Assembly (NCBI GenBank): GCA_036653535.1
Contig: JAVVTR010000012.1
Span: 1 to 60,920, forward strand
Length of the DNA stretch: 60,920 nt
Source of the DNA: JAVVTR01 sp036653535
GTDB lineage: Bacteria; Bacteroidota; Bacteroidia; Bacteroidales; P3
Direction: 5' to 3'
The notes beneath the pieces were generated by a model. That model was not told the origin of the DNA. It saw only the letters and a program-made list of their open reading frames with translations, and ran no database searches. Positions 8,606 to 17,637 of this stretch are shown piece after piece. Within the stretch, counting starts at the first letter, position 1; every line of letters begins with the position of its first letter. Position numbers and translations under genes: made by a program.

Positions 8606-9000
8606 AATCATCCCAACTTTGCTTTTTCCTTTGTTTTTTTGTAGAAGTTTGGAATACCTAAACGCCCAATAAGGCTTAATTTCAAAATTTAATCTTTCAA
8701 TTTTTTTTTTTTTTCATTTTGGTAGGTTCTGTCTTCTAAAATGAAAGGGTTTTACTAAGTCTGTACAGTATCTTTTATGTATTTCTTTTGTATTTCAACT
8801 AAATTTAAGTGTGAAAATTTAAATGTTAAAACACTTATTTTTAATACATAGTCTGTGATCGAAAACGGAAGGAAAACTAATTTAGCTCATAAAATATTTG
8901 CTTTTTCTTCCTTTGGCATATTATTAGACTATGACTAATTCTACTATGATAAATAAAGACAAGAATAGAGTAGGGTTTATTGAATTTTAAAAAAAAAGAA
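8606..9000. other. Regulatory gap between response regulator and kdpF
   Basis: This 395-base, AT-rich stretch has no plausible gene. It contains a run of 14 T at 8701-8714 and a GG-N10-GA element at 8915-8928 that resembles a weak sigma-54 site. A long leader or an operator for the kdp operon would be expected here. Confidence 0.5.
8912..8930 (+). promoter_or_regulatory. Candidate degenerate sigma-54 promoter for kdp
   Basis: TTTGGCAT followed by ATTATTAGAC gives GG at 8915-8916 and GA ten bases later. The -24 half (TGGCAT) is good, but the -12 half has GA instead of the near-invariant GC. It lies about 70 bases before kdpF, and the preceding gene encodes a sigma-54 activator, which is why it is listed despite the mismatch. 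Confidence 0.25.
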
Positions 9001-9081
9001 ATGTATACAATTTTGTTTGTTTTGGGCCTTGCTGTGTTTGCATACTTAATGTATGTATTGCTGAAACCGGAAGAATTTTAG
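9001..9081 (+). CDS. kdpF: KdpF, small subunit of the potassium-transporting ATPase
   Basis: A 26-codon reading frame encodes a single hydrophobic helix (ILFVLGLAVFAYLMYVLL) ending in KPEEF, the typical appearance of KdpF. KdpF is a roughly 29-residue inner-membrane peptide that stabilises KdpABC. Its position as the first gene before kdpA supports the call. Genes this short are easily missed by automatic annotation. Confidence 0.88.
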   Translation: MYTILFVLGLAVFAYLMYVLLKPEEF

Positions 9082-9174
9082 TGAATAAGAGGATACATGA
9101 ATTTTTCCACCACTTTAAATAATAAAAAGACTCTGTGTTTTGGTTTTACCATGGTCTTAAAATAGAAAAGAAGA

Positions 9175-10878
9175 ATGAATACTGAGATTTTAGGCGTATT
9201 AGTCCAAATTGTTTTGGTTATACTTTTATCTTGGCCTTTGGGTTGGCATATTGCCAAAGTGTATAAAGGAAAGAAAAGTCGTTGGGATTTTTTAAACGGA
9301 ATAGAAAAATTAATTTACAAAATAGGAGGGATAGATCCAAAGCAGGAAATGAATTGGAAACAATTTTTGAAGGCATTGTTGTGTCTCCATCTTTTTTTAT
9401 TTGTTTGGGGTTTTACCTTGTTGATGATCCAAAATTGGCTACCATGGAATCCGGATCATAATTTGGCACAAAGTGCACATTTGGCCTTTAATACTGCAAT
9501 TAGTTTCGTGGTTAATTGTAATTTGCAGCATTATAGCGGAGAAAGTGGACTCACTTATTTTACGCAGTTATTTGTAATTATGCTTTTTCAATTTATTACC
9601 GCTGCTACAGGAATGGCTGCTTTGGCTGGAATGATGAAAGCTATGGCTGCTAAAACAACCAACACTATAGGTAATTTTTGGTATTTTTTAGTGAGAAGTT
9701 GTACGCGTATATTATTACCATTGGCGTTAATATTGGGTTTCATACTTATATTGGAAGGTGTTCCTATGACCATGGATGGTAAAAAAGAAATTACTACCAT
9801 GGAACAGCAAAAACAATCTATTTCTCAAGGTCCCACAGCGGCTATTATTTCTATTAAACAACTGGGTACGAATGGCGGTGGATATTTTGGTAGTAATGCT
9901 TCTCATCCTCTCGAAAATCCGACTTATTTTACTAATATGGTAGAATGTATAAGTATTCTTCTTATTCCCATGGCTATGGTTTTTGCTTTGGGCTTTTACT
10001 TAAAAAGGAAAAAACTTAGCTTTTCTATTTTTGGGGTTATGCTTACGGCATATTTGCTTGGCGTTGGGATTAATGTGTATCAGGAAATACAGGGGAATCC
10101 GCAAATAGATAAAATGGGTATAGCTCAAAATGGGGCTATGGAAGGAAAAGAAGTGCGTTTTGGAGCGGCAGCTACGGCTTTGTGGAGCGTTACCACCACG
10201 GCTACGTCCAATGGGTCGGTCAATGGTATGATGGATAGTGGAATGCCTTTGAGTGGGATGGTATCCATGCTCAATATGCAAATAAATACTTGGTTTGGAG
10301 GAGTGGGTGTTGGGCTTATGAATTATTATACCTTTCTTATTATTGCTGTATTTATTAGTGGTTTAATGGTAGGACGAACTCCTGAATTTCTTGGAAAAAA
10401 AATAGAGGCAAGGGAAATGAAAATTGCAACCCTCATTGTTTTATTACATCCATTAATTATTTTAACGGGAACCGCTCTTGCTTGTTGGCTTTTTGTGCAT
10501 GCTCCTCAGATGGTGGCATTAGAAGGAGGTTGGTTGAATAATGCAGGTTTCCATGGTTTAAGTGAAATGCTGTATGAATTTACTTCTTCTGCAGCCAATA
10601 ATGGTTCCGGCATGGAGGGCTTAGGGGATAATACGGTTTTTTGGAATATCTCTACGGGCATAGTATTGCTTTTAGGCCGCTTTCTGCCTATTATTGGGCA
10701 AGTAGCTATAGCCGGTTTATTGGCTCAGAAGAAATTTATTCCAGAAAGTGCAGGTACTCTTCCAGTTGATACCTTTACTTTTGCTGTAATGACTTTTGTT
10801 GTGATTTTTATTGTGGCAGCTCTTTCCTTTTTTCCTGTTCTATGCCTTAGTACGGTAGGCGAATATCTAACTCTATAA
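9175..10878 (+). CDS. kdpA: KdpA, potassium-binding channel-like subunit
   Basis: This 567-residue polytopic protein forms the K+ pathway of the Kdp P-type ATPase. It contains KdpA-specific segments such as SFVVNCNLQHYSGE, GTNGGGYFGSNASHPLENP (a selectivity-filter region) and NNGSGMEGL, and about ten hydrophobic segments. The length matches the family (about 560). It follows kdpF after 93 bases and precedes kdpB after 16, so kdpFABC is probably one operon for high-affinity uptake at low external potassium. Confidence 0.98.
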   Translation: MNTEILGVLVQIVLVILLSWPLGWHIAKVYKGKKSRWDFLNGIEKLIYKIGGIDPKQEMNWKQFLKALLCLHLFLFVWGFTLLMIQNWLPWNPDHNLAQSAHLAFNTAISFVVNCNLQHYSGESGLTYFTQLFVIMLFQFITAATGMAALAGMMKAMAAKTTNTIGNFWYFLVRSCTRILLPLALILGFILILEGVPMTMDGKKEITTMEQQKQSISQGPTAAIISIKQLGTNGGGYFGSNASHPLENPTYFTNMVECISILLIPMAMVFALGFYLKRKKLSFSIFGVMLTAYLLGVGINVYQEIQGNPQIDKMGIAQNGAMEGKEVRFGAAATALWSVTTTATSNGSVNGMMDSGMPLSGMVSMLNMQINTWFGGVGVGLMNYYTFLIIAVFISGLMVGRTPEFLGKKIEAREMKIATLIVLLHPLIILTGTALACWLFVHAPQMVALEGGWLNNAGFHGLSEMLYEFTSSAANNGSGMEGLGDNTVFWNISTGIVLLLGRFLPIIGQVAIAGLLAQKKFIPESAGTLPVDTFTFAVMTFVVIFIVAALSFFPVLCLSTVGEYLTL

Positions 10879-10894
10879 TTTATTTAGTAAAAGA

Positions 10895-12934
10895 ATGCAA
10901 AAAAATAATTTCAGTACTCTCTTTCAAAAGGAGCAGATGTTGGCTATTTGGAAGCAAGCCTTAAGAAAATTGAATCCTAAAACAATGCTTAGGAATCCCA
11001 TTATGTTTACCGTGGAAATATCCTCCGTAGTGATGGGAGTGGTTACTATCTACTCTTTATTTTCCAGTAGTCAAGGAAGTTTTGGATATAATTTCCTTGT
11101 GTTTTTTATTTTGAGTTTAACTTTGTTATTTGCCAATTTTGCCGAGGCTATTGCTGAGGCACGAGGAAAAGCACAAGCCGATAGTTTACGCAAAACGAGA
11201 GAGGAAACTCCGGCCAAGTTGTTAATTGGTAAAGAGATAAAAAATGTAAGTAGTTCTCAACTCCAAAAGGGAGATTGTTTTCTTTGCGAAGGTGGAGATA
11301 TAATTCCTGCAGACGGAGAAATTATAGAAGGGCTTGCCTGTATAGATGAAAGCGCCATTACCGGAGAGAGTGCTCCTGTAATTAGAGAAGCAGGGGGAGA
11401 TAAAAGTTCGGTTACTGGTGGAACCTTAGTATTATCGGACACTATTAAAGTAAGGGTCACCTCTCAAGCTGGGGAGAGTTTTTTAGATAAAATGATACGT
11501 TTGGTAGAGGGAGCATCTCGTAAAAAGACGCCTAACGAAATAGCCTTGACTATATTATTGGCTGGTTTTACCTTAGTATTTATTATTGTTTGTATAACGC
11601 TAAAATCTTTTGCCGATTATGCAGGAAGTTCTTTAAGTGTGGCTGCCTTGATTTCCTTATTCGTATGCTTAATACCGACTACCATAGGCGGACTTTTATC
11701 GGCTATAGGAATAGCTGGGATGGACAGGGCTTTAAGAGCCAATGTAATTACTAAATCGGGGAAAGCGGTAGAAACGGCAGGAGATATAGATACTTTATTG
11801 TTAGATAAAACAGGAACGATAACTATAGGGAATCGTAAAGCCACTGCTTTTTATCCTCTTTCGGATGGAAATATCGATAGGGAGGATTTTATTCGTTATT
11901 GTATGTTGGCTTCCGCCTCTGATTTAACTCCGGAAGGGAAATCTATTGTAGAATTAGCGCATGAAAATGGGTTACGTATGCGGAATCTGGATGTGACTTC
12001 TGCGAAAATAATTGATTTTACAGCAGAAACGCGTTCGAGTGGAATGGATATGTCGGATGGTGTACAAATTAGAAAAGGAGCCTTGGATGCCATTAGAAAT
12101 CTTACAGAAAAGGCAGGCTTTGTATTTCCATTAGAGGTGGAAGATATCGCTAAAAATATTTCCGAAAATGGAGGAACCCCTTTAGTGCTTAGTGTGAACG
12201 GAAAAGTATTAGGGGCTATTGAATTGCAGGATATCATAAAACCGGGTATTCAAGAACGTTTTATGCGATTGCGTAAAATGGGCGTAAAAACGGTAATGGT
12301 TACAGGCGATAATCCGCTTACTGCAAAATACATCGCTAATAAAGCGGGTGTAGATGATTTTATAGCGGAAGCAAAACCGGAGGATAAAATGAATTATATT
12401 CGTCAAGAGCAAGAACAGGGTAAATTAGTGGCGATGATGGGAGATGGAACGAACGATGCCCCGGCTTTGGCTCAAGCAAATGTAGGAGTAGCTATGAATA
12501 GTGGAACCCAAGCGGCTAAGGAAGCGGGGAATATGGTGGATTTAGACAATGATCCTACTAAGTTGATAGAGATAGTGGAAATAGGGAAGCAATTACTTAT
12601 GACACGAGGAACGCTTACTACCTTTTCTATTGCTAATGATGTGGCTAAATATTTTGCTATTGTACCGGCTTTATTTATGCTTTCTATACCGGAATTATCT
12701 GCATTGAATATTATGCGTTTGCATTCCCCGGAAAGCGCTATTTTAAGTGCCGTTATTTTTAATGCCCTCCTTATTCCATTATTAATACCTTTGGCTCTCC
12801 AAGGGGTTAAATATAAGCCCATAGGAGCCTCTGCTTTGCTTAGAAGAAATTTGTTTATATACGGTTTAGGTGGTATTGCGCTTCCCTTTATAGGAATTAA
12901 ATTAATAGATTTGTTAGTAGGTTTATTCGTATGA
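10895..12934 (+). CDS. kdpB: KdpB, catalytic P-type ATPase subunit
   Basis: The 679-residue protein couples ATP hydrolysis to K+ uptake through KdpA. It has the actuator motif TGES (in AITGESAPV), the phosphorylation motif DKTGT with the acceptor at D304, and the hinge GDGTNDAPALAQANVGVAM. Seven or so transmembrane helices are visible, and the length equals the family norm. It starts 16 bases after kdpA. Confidence 0.98.
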   Translation: MQKNNFSTLFQKEQMLAIWKQALRKLNPKTMLRNPIMFTVEISSVVMGVVTIYSLFSSSQGSFGYNFLVFFILSLTLLFANFAEAIAEARGKAQADSLRKTREETPAKLLIGKEIKNVSSSQLQKGDCFLCEGGDIIPADGEIIEGLACIDESAITGESAPVIREAGGDKSSVTGGTLVLSDTIKVRVTSQAGESFLDKMIRLVEGASRKKTPNEIALTILLAGFTLVFIIVCITLKSFADYAGSSLSVAALISLFVCLIPTTIGGLLSAIGIAGMDRALRANVITKSGKAVETAGDIDTLLLDKTGTITIGNRKATAFYPLSDGNIDREDFIRYCMLASASDLTPEGKSIVELAHENGLRMRNLDVTSAKIIDFTAETRSSGMDMSDGVQIRKGALDAIRNLTEKAGFVFPLEVEDIAKNISENGGTPLVLSVNGKVLGAIELQDIIKPGIQERFMRLRKMGVKTVMVTGDNPLTAKYIANKAGVDDFIAEAKPEDKMNYIRQEQEQGKLVAMMGDGTNDAPALAQANVGVAMNSGTQAAKEAGNMVDLDNDPTKLIEIVEIGKQLLMTRGTLTTFSIANDVAKYFAIVPALFMLSIPELSALNIMRLHSPESAILSAVIFNALLIPLLIPLALQGVKYKPIGASALLRRNLFIYGLGGIALPFIGIKLIDLLVGLFV

Positions 12935-13037
12935 AAACAGCTATTCACAGAATGGATAAAGGCGACAATTGCACCTCTTCGCAAAGGTCAAAACCACTTT
13001 AGATAGCTTAATGAAATTGGTTTTAAAAATTGAAAAA

Positions 13038-13586
13038 ATGAAATCGGATTTAAAAAAATCGTTTAGAATAACCTTAGCATTTGTATTGCTTTTTGGAGTG
13101 GGTTATGTTTTGATATTATGGATGTTTGCCCAAGTTGCTACTTGTAATGGTGGACGTGCAGATGAGGAATTGGTGGCTCAAAAATTCACTCGTTCTGTCT
13201 ATTTTTGGCCTCGTCCTTCTAGTGTGGATTATAGGGCTGATGCTTCGGGCGGATCTAATAAAGGGCCAAACAACGAAAGCTATTTATGGGATATAGAAGC
13301 AAGAGTAGATACTTTTTTATTTTATCATCCTTATCTTAGTCGAGATTTAGTTCCTGCAGAAATGATTACTGCTTCTGCCTCCGGATTGGATCCGGATATT
13401 AGTCCGAAATCGGCCTATGTGCAGGCGAGAAGAGTGGCTGAAGCTCGCTCTTTAAGTCAAAAGCAGGTGATAGAAATTATAACACAAAATACAACTAAAG
13501 CATTTCTATGTTTTTTGGGTCCAGAAAAAGTAAACGTACAACGCTTAAATAAGGCATTGGATAGATCTTTCCCTATAAAAAAATAA
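13038..13586 (+). CDS. kdpC: KdpC, accessory subunit
   Basis: KdpC is a single-span inner-membrane subunit that raises the affinity of KdpB for ATP. An N-terminal transmembrane helix (about residues 10-32) is followed by a periplasmic domain with the family motifs YFWPRPSSVDY, SNKGPNN and SAYVQARRVAEAR. The open frame extends back to 12969, but the ATG at 13038 (MKSDLKKSFRITLAF) gives 182 residues, close to the family length of about 190; an ATG at 13011 is also possible. Confidence 0.94.
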   Translation: MKSDLKKSFRITLAFVLLFGVGYVLILWMFAQVATCNGGRADEELVAQKFTRSVYFWPRPSSVDYRADASGGSNKGPNNESYLWDIEARVDTFLFYHPYLSRDLVPAEMITASASGLDPDISPKSAYVQARRVAEARSLSQKQVIEIITQNTTKAFLCFLGPEKVNVQRLNKALDRSFPIKK

Positions 13587-13624
13587 CAAAAATAGTATAT
13601 TTGTTTTTTAAGCGTTTCTGAGTT

Positions 13625-14752
13625 ATGAAAAGAGAAGACAGTGTTCAACATTTTTTAGATCTTATTAAACAATCTCGCCAAGGGAAATTTAAGGTTTATA
13701 TTGGCATGATTGCTGGAGTGGGCAAAACATATCGTATGTTGCAGGAGGCTCATGAACTTTTGAAAAGTGGAGTGGATGTACAAATTGGGTATGTGGAAAC
13801 GCATGGTAGAGAGGAAACCGAAGCTTTGATGGAAGGCTTAACGTTAATTCCACGAAAAAAAATCTTTTATAAAGGAAAAGAGTTGGAAGAAATGGATTTG
13901 GAGGCCATTGTTAGAGTACATCCCGATATAGTTATAGTGGATGAATTGGCTCATACCAATGTAGATGGATGTATAAATGAAAAGCGTTGGCAAGATGTGC
14001 TTCTTTTGTTAGAGGAGGGTATTAATGTAATTTCTGCGGTAAATATTCAACATATAGAAAGTCTCAATGAAGAAATACAAGAAATTACTGGCGTGGATAT
14101 AAAAGAAAGCATACCGGATAGTGTGCTTAAAGAGGCTGACGAGGTGGTAAATATCGATTTGACTTCCGAAGAATTAGTCTCTCGGCTTAAAGCGGGTAAA
14201 ATTTATCGTCCAGAAAAAATACAAAGGGCATTAGATCATTTTTTCAAAAAGGAAAATATACTTCAATTGCGTGAATTGGCGCTGAAAGAGGTCGCTTTAA
14301 GAGTGGAAAAAAAAGTAGAGAATGAAATGGCTTTATCGGGGGGTAGGTTGAGACGAGAAAAAATCATGGCTTGTATTAGTTCGCACGAAAAAACGCCACG
14401 AAGAGTAATACATAAGGCTGCTCGCTTGGCTACTCGCTATAGTACCTCTTTTTGTGCTTTATATGTGCAAACGCCAAGGGAATCGAGCGATCGTATCGCT
14501 TTGTCTAATCAAAGATATTTGATTAATCATTTTAAATTGATTACTGAATTGGGTGGGGAAATTATACAAATTTCTTCTGCGGATATTATGGGTAGTATCA
14601 TTGAAGTATGTAAGGAAAAGCAGATAACTACCCTTTGTATGGGTTTGCCAAAATTTCGGATTCCAGGAGATTTATGTGCTATGTTTCGCTATAGAAAACT
14701 TTTGAAATATATGGCTCAGGATAGAATGGATTTAATTATTTTATCTAAATAA
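13625..14752 (+). CDS. kdpD: KdpD sensor-domain protein lacking the kinase module
   Basis: The 375-residue protein matches only the N-terminal cytoplasmic half of E. coli KdpD. It has a KdpD domain with Walker A GMIAGVGKT (27-35) and the VDELAHTN motif, then a universal-stress-protein-like domain (about 250-370). The four membrane helices and the histidine-kinase domains of full KdpD are absent and there is a normal stop, so this is a split, not a truncation. The missing kinase function is probably supplied by the next gene, 12 bases downstream. The domain senses potassium or ionic state in the full-length family. Confidence 0.93.
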   Translation: MKREDSVQHFLDLIKQSRQGKFKVYIGMIAGVGKTYRMLQEAHELLKSGVDVQIGYVETHGREETEALMEGLTLIPRKKIFYKGKELEEMDLEAIVRVHPDIVIVDELAHTNVDGCINEKRWQDVLLLLEEGINVISAVNIQHIESLNEEIQEITGVDIKESIPDSVLKEADEVVNIDLTSEELVSRLKAGKIYRPEKIQRALDHFFKKENILQLRELALKEVALRVEKKVENEMALSGGRLRREKIMACISSHEKTPRRVIHKAARLATRYSTSFCALYVQTPRESSDRIALSNQRYLINHFKLITELGGEIIQISSADIMGSIIEVCKEKQITTLCMGLPKFRIPGDLCAMFRYRKLLKYMAQDRMDLIILSK

Positions 14753-14764
14753 ATTAGAATACGT

Positions 14765-16222
14765 ATGAATATAAAGCGGAAGTTGCTTTGGGGTATGGGG
14801 CTGTTAGCTGGAATGATTATTTTATTAGTCGTTTTATCGGTAAGTAATTTTTATATACTTACGGCGGCGGATCCAGATAGTATAATGGCAAATTTGGGTT
14901 TACGTAGAGCTTTAATTTCGGTTTCTATTGTAGGTGGTATTTGTGTCTTTATAGGAATTATTCTTTTTCTTTGGTTGCCACGTTCTATTAGTAATCCTAT
15001 AAAAGAACTTACGGATGGTATTTTGGAAATTTCGGATCATAACTATGAAAAGAGATTGGATTTAAGTGATTATACGGAATTTCAAAAAGTGGCAGATAGC
15101 TTTAATCGTATGGCGGAAAAACTAACGCAATATAGAGCCAGTACCTTGGTCGATATATTGGCGGCTAAAAAGTTCATAGAAGCGATAGTCAATAGTATTA
15201 ATGAGCCTATTATTGGTCTTAATAGAGAAAGGATTATTGTCTTTATCAATGATGCGGCTCTTACGGTTTTGAATTTAAAACGAGAGGAAGTTATATTGCG
15301 TTCGGCCGAAGAGTTGGCTCTGAAAAATGATTTATTAAGAAAATTAGTTCGCGAATTGGTGAATCCGAAGGAGAAAAAAGAAGATTTAAAAATATATGCG
15401 GATAATAAGGAAAGTTATTTTCAGGTAAAATATATTCCCATTCGGGGACAAGGAATGGAAACAAAGGATGGAGCGGGAGAGAGCTCTCTTCGTGCCTTGG
15501 GAGAGCTTATACTCCTTAGTAATATAACCGAATTTAAAGAATTGGATTCTGCTAAAACTATGTTTATTTCCACCATTTCCCACGAATTAAAAACGCCTAT
15601 TTCTGCCATATTAATGAGTTTGCAATTATTAGAAGATGAAAGGGTAGGACGATTAAATATAGAGCAAGAACGTCTTTCAAATAGTATTAAAGAAAATAGC
15701 GAACGTCTTCTATCCATTACAGGAGAATTGCTAAATATGACCCAAGTAGAAGCTGGAAAATTGCAGCTAATTCCCAAAATTACTAAACCTATAGAACTAA
15801 TTAACTATGCCATTAATGCCAATAGGGTGCAGGCCGAAAAATTTGGATGCCAAATAGAAGTTGTTTATCCAAAAGAAAAAGTAAGTAAGCTTTTTGTAGA
15901 TAGTGAAAAAATAGCTTGGGTTATAACCAATCTTCTTAGCAATGCTATTCGCTATTCTATGGATAATGGACGGGTGGTTATAGGGGTGAAACAAGGAGAA
16001 CATTTTATAGAAATTTATGTGCAAGATTTTGGAAAAGGAATAGATCCCCGTTACCATAAAAGTATTTTTGATCGTTATTTTCGTGTTCCAGGAACTAAAA
16101 TACAAGGTAGTGGATTAGGACTATCTATTTCTAAAGATTTTGTAGAAGCCCATAATGGAAGTCTTAAGGTAGAAAGTGAAGTAGGGCATGGAAGTAAATT
16201 TATTGTGAACCTTCCGTATTGA
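14765..16222 (+). CDS. HAMP-PAS sensor histidine kinase, probable kinase half of the split Kdp system
   Basis: The 485-residue protein has two transmembrane helices (about 10-33 and 50-71) with a very short periplasmic loop, a HAMP linker (72-120), a PAS-like region (about 135-255), a HisKA domain with ISHELKTP (His273) and an HATPase domain with an N box (NLLSNAIRYSMDNGR), GKGID and GSGLGLSI. It follows the KdpD sensor-domain gene by 12 bases, so the two are probably co-translated and cooperate. The likely response regulator is the NtrC-type protein at 7229-8605. No promoter is visible before it, consistent with transcription from the kdp operon. Confidence 0.93.
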   Translation: MNIKRKLLWGMGLLAGMIILLVVLSVSNFYILTAADPDSIMANLGLRRALISVSIVGGICVFIGIILFLWLPRSISNPIKELTDGILEISDHNYEKRLDLSDYTEFQKVADSFNRMAEKLTQYRASTLVDILAAKKFIEAIVNSINEPIIGLNRERIIVFINDAALTVLNLKREEVILRSAEELALKNDLLRKLVRELVNPKEKKEDLKIYADNKESYFQVKYIPIRGQGMETKDGAGESSLRALGELILLSNITEFKELDSAKTMFISTISHELKTPISAILMSLQLLEDERVGRLNIEQERLSNSIKENSERLLSITGELLNMTQVEAGKLQLIPKITKPIELINYAINANRVQAEKFGCQIEVVYPKEKVSKLFVDSEKIAWVITNLLSNAIRYSMDNGRVVIGVKQGEHFIEIYVQDFGKGIDPRYHKSIFDRYFRVPGTKIQGSGLGLSISKDFVEAHNGSLKVESEVGHGSKFIVNLPY

Positions 16223-16360
16223 GAATGCTTTTAAAACTGATTCGATGAGTAAATTTCTAAGCTATCGGCTTTTGAAAATCTGTGGATAGATAAAATGTTT
16301 ATTTTCTTGAAGTCATTTTCTTTAGTATCATAATGCGTTTGCTTGCGTAATATTCGGATG

Positions 16361-17614
16361 TTAAACTTCACTCTCTTTAGTGTTTTTCATTTTCTCGCCT
16401 TTTCTTTCCTTGCAAATTCTTTGATAGGTGAGTTGTAGTTGTCGACGATAAACAGCACAAGCGGAAAAAAAATACACTCCACTTTGTAGCCAAAGAATTT
16501 TGTATTCAGTGGCTACTTCGATAAGGTTTGCACCCATGGTATTAATGCGAACAAAACCTTGTATGCCAGGAGTGGAAGGAAATAAATAACCTATGGCTTT
16601 CCAAAACCAAGGAATATTAGACCAAGGCCATGATATGCCGGAAATAAATACAAGGATAACGGAAGTGAAAACAAAAAAGAGCATAGGAGATTCTCGTGTT
16701 TTTACAAATCCAGATAAGGTAATGGCCAAAAAAATACAGGCGAAAAGAAATGGAAGTAAGAAAGCGGTTAGTGTTCCAAAATTAGCAAGTTGTGGAAGAT
16801 TAAATAGACGTGGAACGAGAATTAGTATCCAAAAACAAACAATAATATATACAAAAATATAGGCTAAAGCTTTTCCAAAAACCACACGAAATATGCCATG
16901 ATAATATTTTTCGGTAGGTATAAGGCTTCCAAAACGACTGCGTTCTCGGTAGGTTCCCCCTAAAAGACAAACACCTAAGATTAAAGTTTGTTGTAAAATC
17001 AAAATAACAATAGCTGGAACCAAAAAACTGGCAAATCCATTTTGGGTATTAAACATGGTAAAAGCTTCATAGGTAACTGGTTCAGCAGATATATCTTGCA
17101 ATTTTGCACTACTTTCCGGATTTAAACTAAATCGAATATTTTCGCCCAAATCTAAACTGGCTTCTGTGCTACTAAGTAAAAAAGCTTTATAATTTAATAG
17201 ACAACTCATATCGGAATACAAGTCTACGGTTGTTTGTCTACCTGCATGGAGATCTTTGCTAAAATTAGACGGAATATGTAAAATACCATAGGCTTTTTTT
17301 TTGTCTACTAAAATTTTGGCTTCTTCCATATTGGCGCAATAGGCTTTTATGTCTACGTCTGGAGTGCCATTTATTTTGCGGATGTAATCTCGGCTGTATT
17401 CGCTTCGCGAATCGTCTACCACAACCATAGGGGCTTGACGAACTACTTCATTATTGTAGATAAAAGCATAGATAATGGGGTAGGCAAAAGGAACTAAGAA
17501 GAAAAAAATCATCACTGCCGAATCACTGAAAATGGTTTTTAGTTCATTTTTCCATATATATAATCCATCGGAAAGTCCCGTGGATATTTTTTGTGTTAGT
17601 GTTTTATTTGCCAT
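16361..17614 (-). CDS. ABC-2 type exporter permease (second copy)
   Basis: The 417-residue protein has an N-terminal transmembrane helix (about 33-53), a long extracytoplasmic domain (about 55-195) and five C-terminal helices, the architecture of ABC-2 (YbhS/YbhR-like) permeases. It starts 23 bases after the preceding permease gene. It is the last gene of a reverse-strand exporter operon (TetR, TolC, HlyD and two permeases). The paired permeases probably form a heterodimer. No ATP-binding protein is encoded in the operon, although known family members need one. A lysine-rich tail (RKGEKMKNTKESEV) is probably cytoplasmic. Confidence 0.87.
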   Translation of the reverse strand: MANKTLTQKISTGLSDGLYIWKNELKTIFSDSAVMIFFFLVPFAYPIIYAFIYNNEVVRQAPMVVVDDSRSEYSRDYIRKINGTPDVDIKAYCANMEEAKILVDKKKAYGILHIPSNFSKDLHAGRQTTVDLYSDMSCLLNYKAFLLSSTEASLDLGENIRFSLNPESSAKLQDISAEPVTYEAFTMFNTQNGFASFLVPAIVILILQQTLILGVCLLGGTYRERSRFGSLIPTEKYYHGIFRVVFGKALAYIFVYIIVCFWILILVPRLFNLPQLANFGTLTAFLLPFLFACIFLAITLSGFVKTRESPMLFFVFTSVILVFISGISWPWSNIPWFWKAIGYLFPSTPGIQGFVRINTMGANLIEVATEYKILWLQSGVYFFSACAVYRRQLQLTYQRICKERKGEKMKNTKESEV

Positions 17615-17637
17615 ATTTCATGCTGATTTCCATTGGT

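Noticed and set aside
12472..12984. 170-codon frame opposite the kdpB 3' end
   Set aside because: It overlaps conserved KdpB motifs on the plus strand and has no recognisable protein features.
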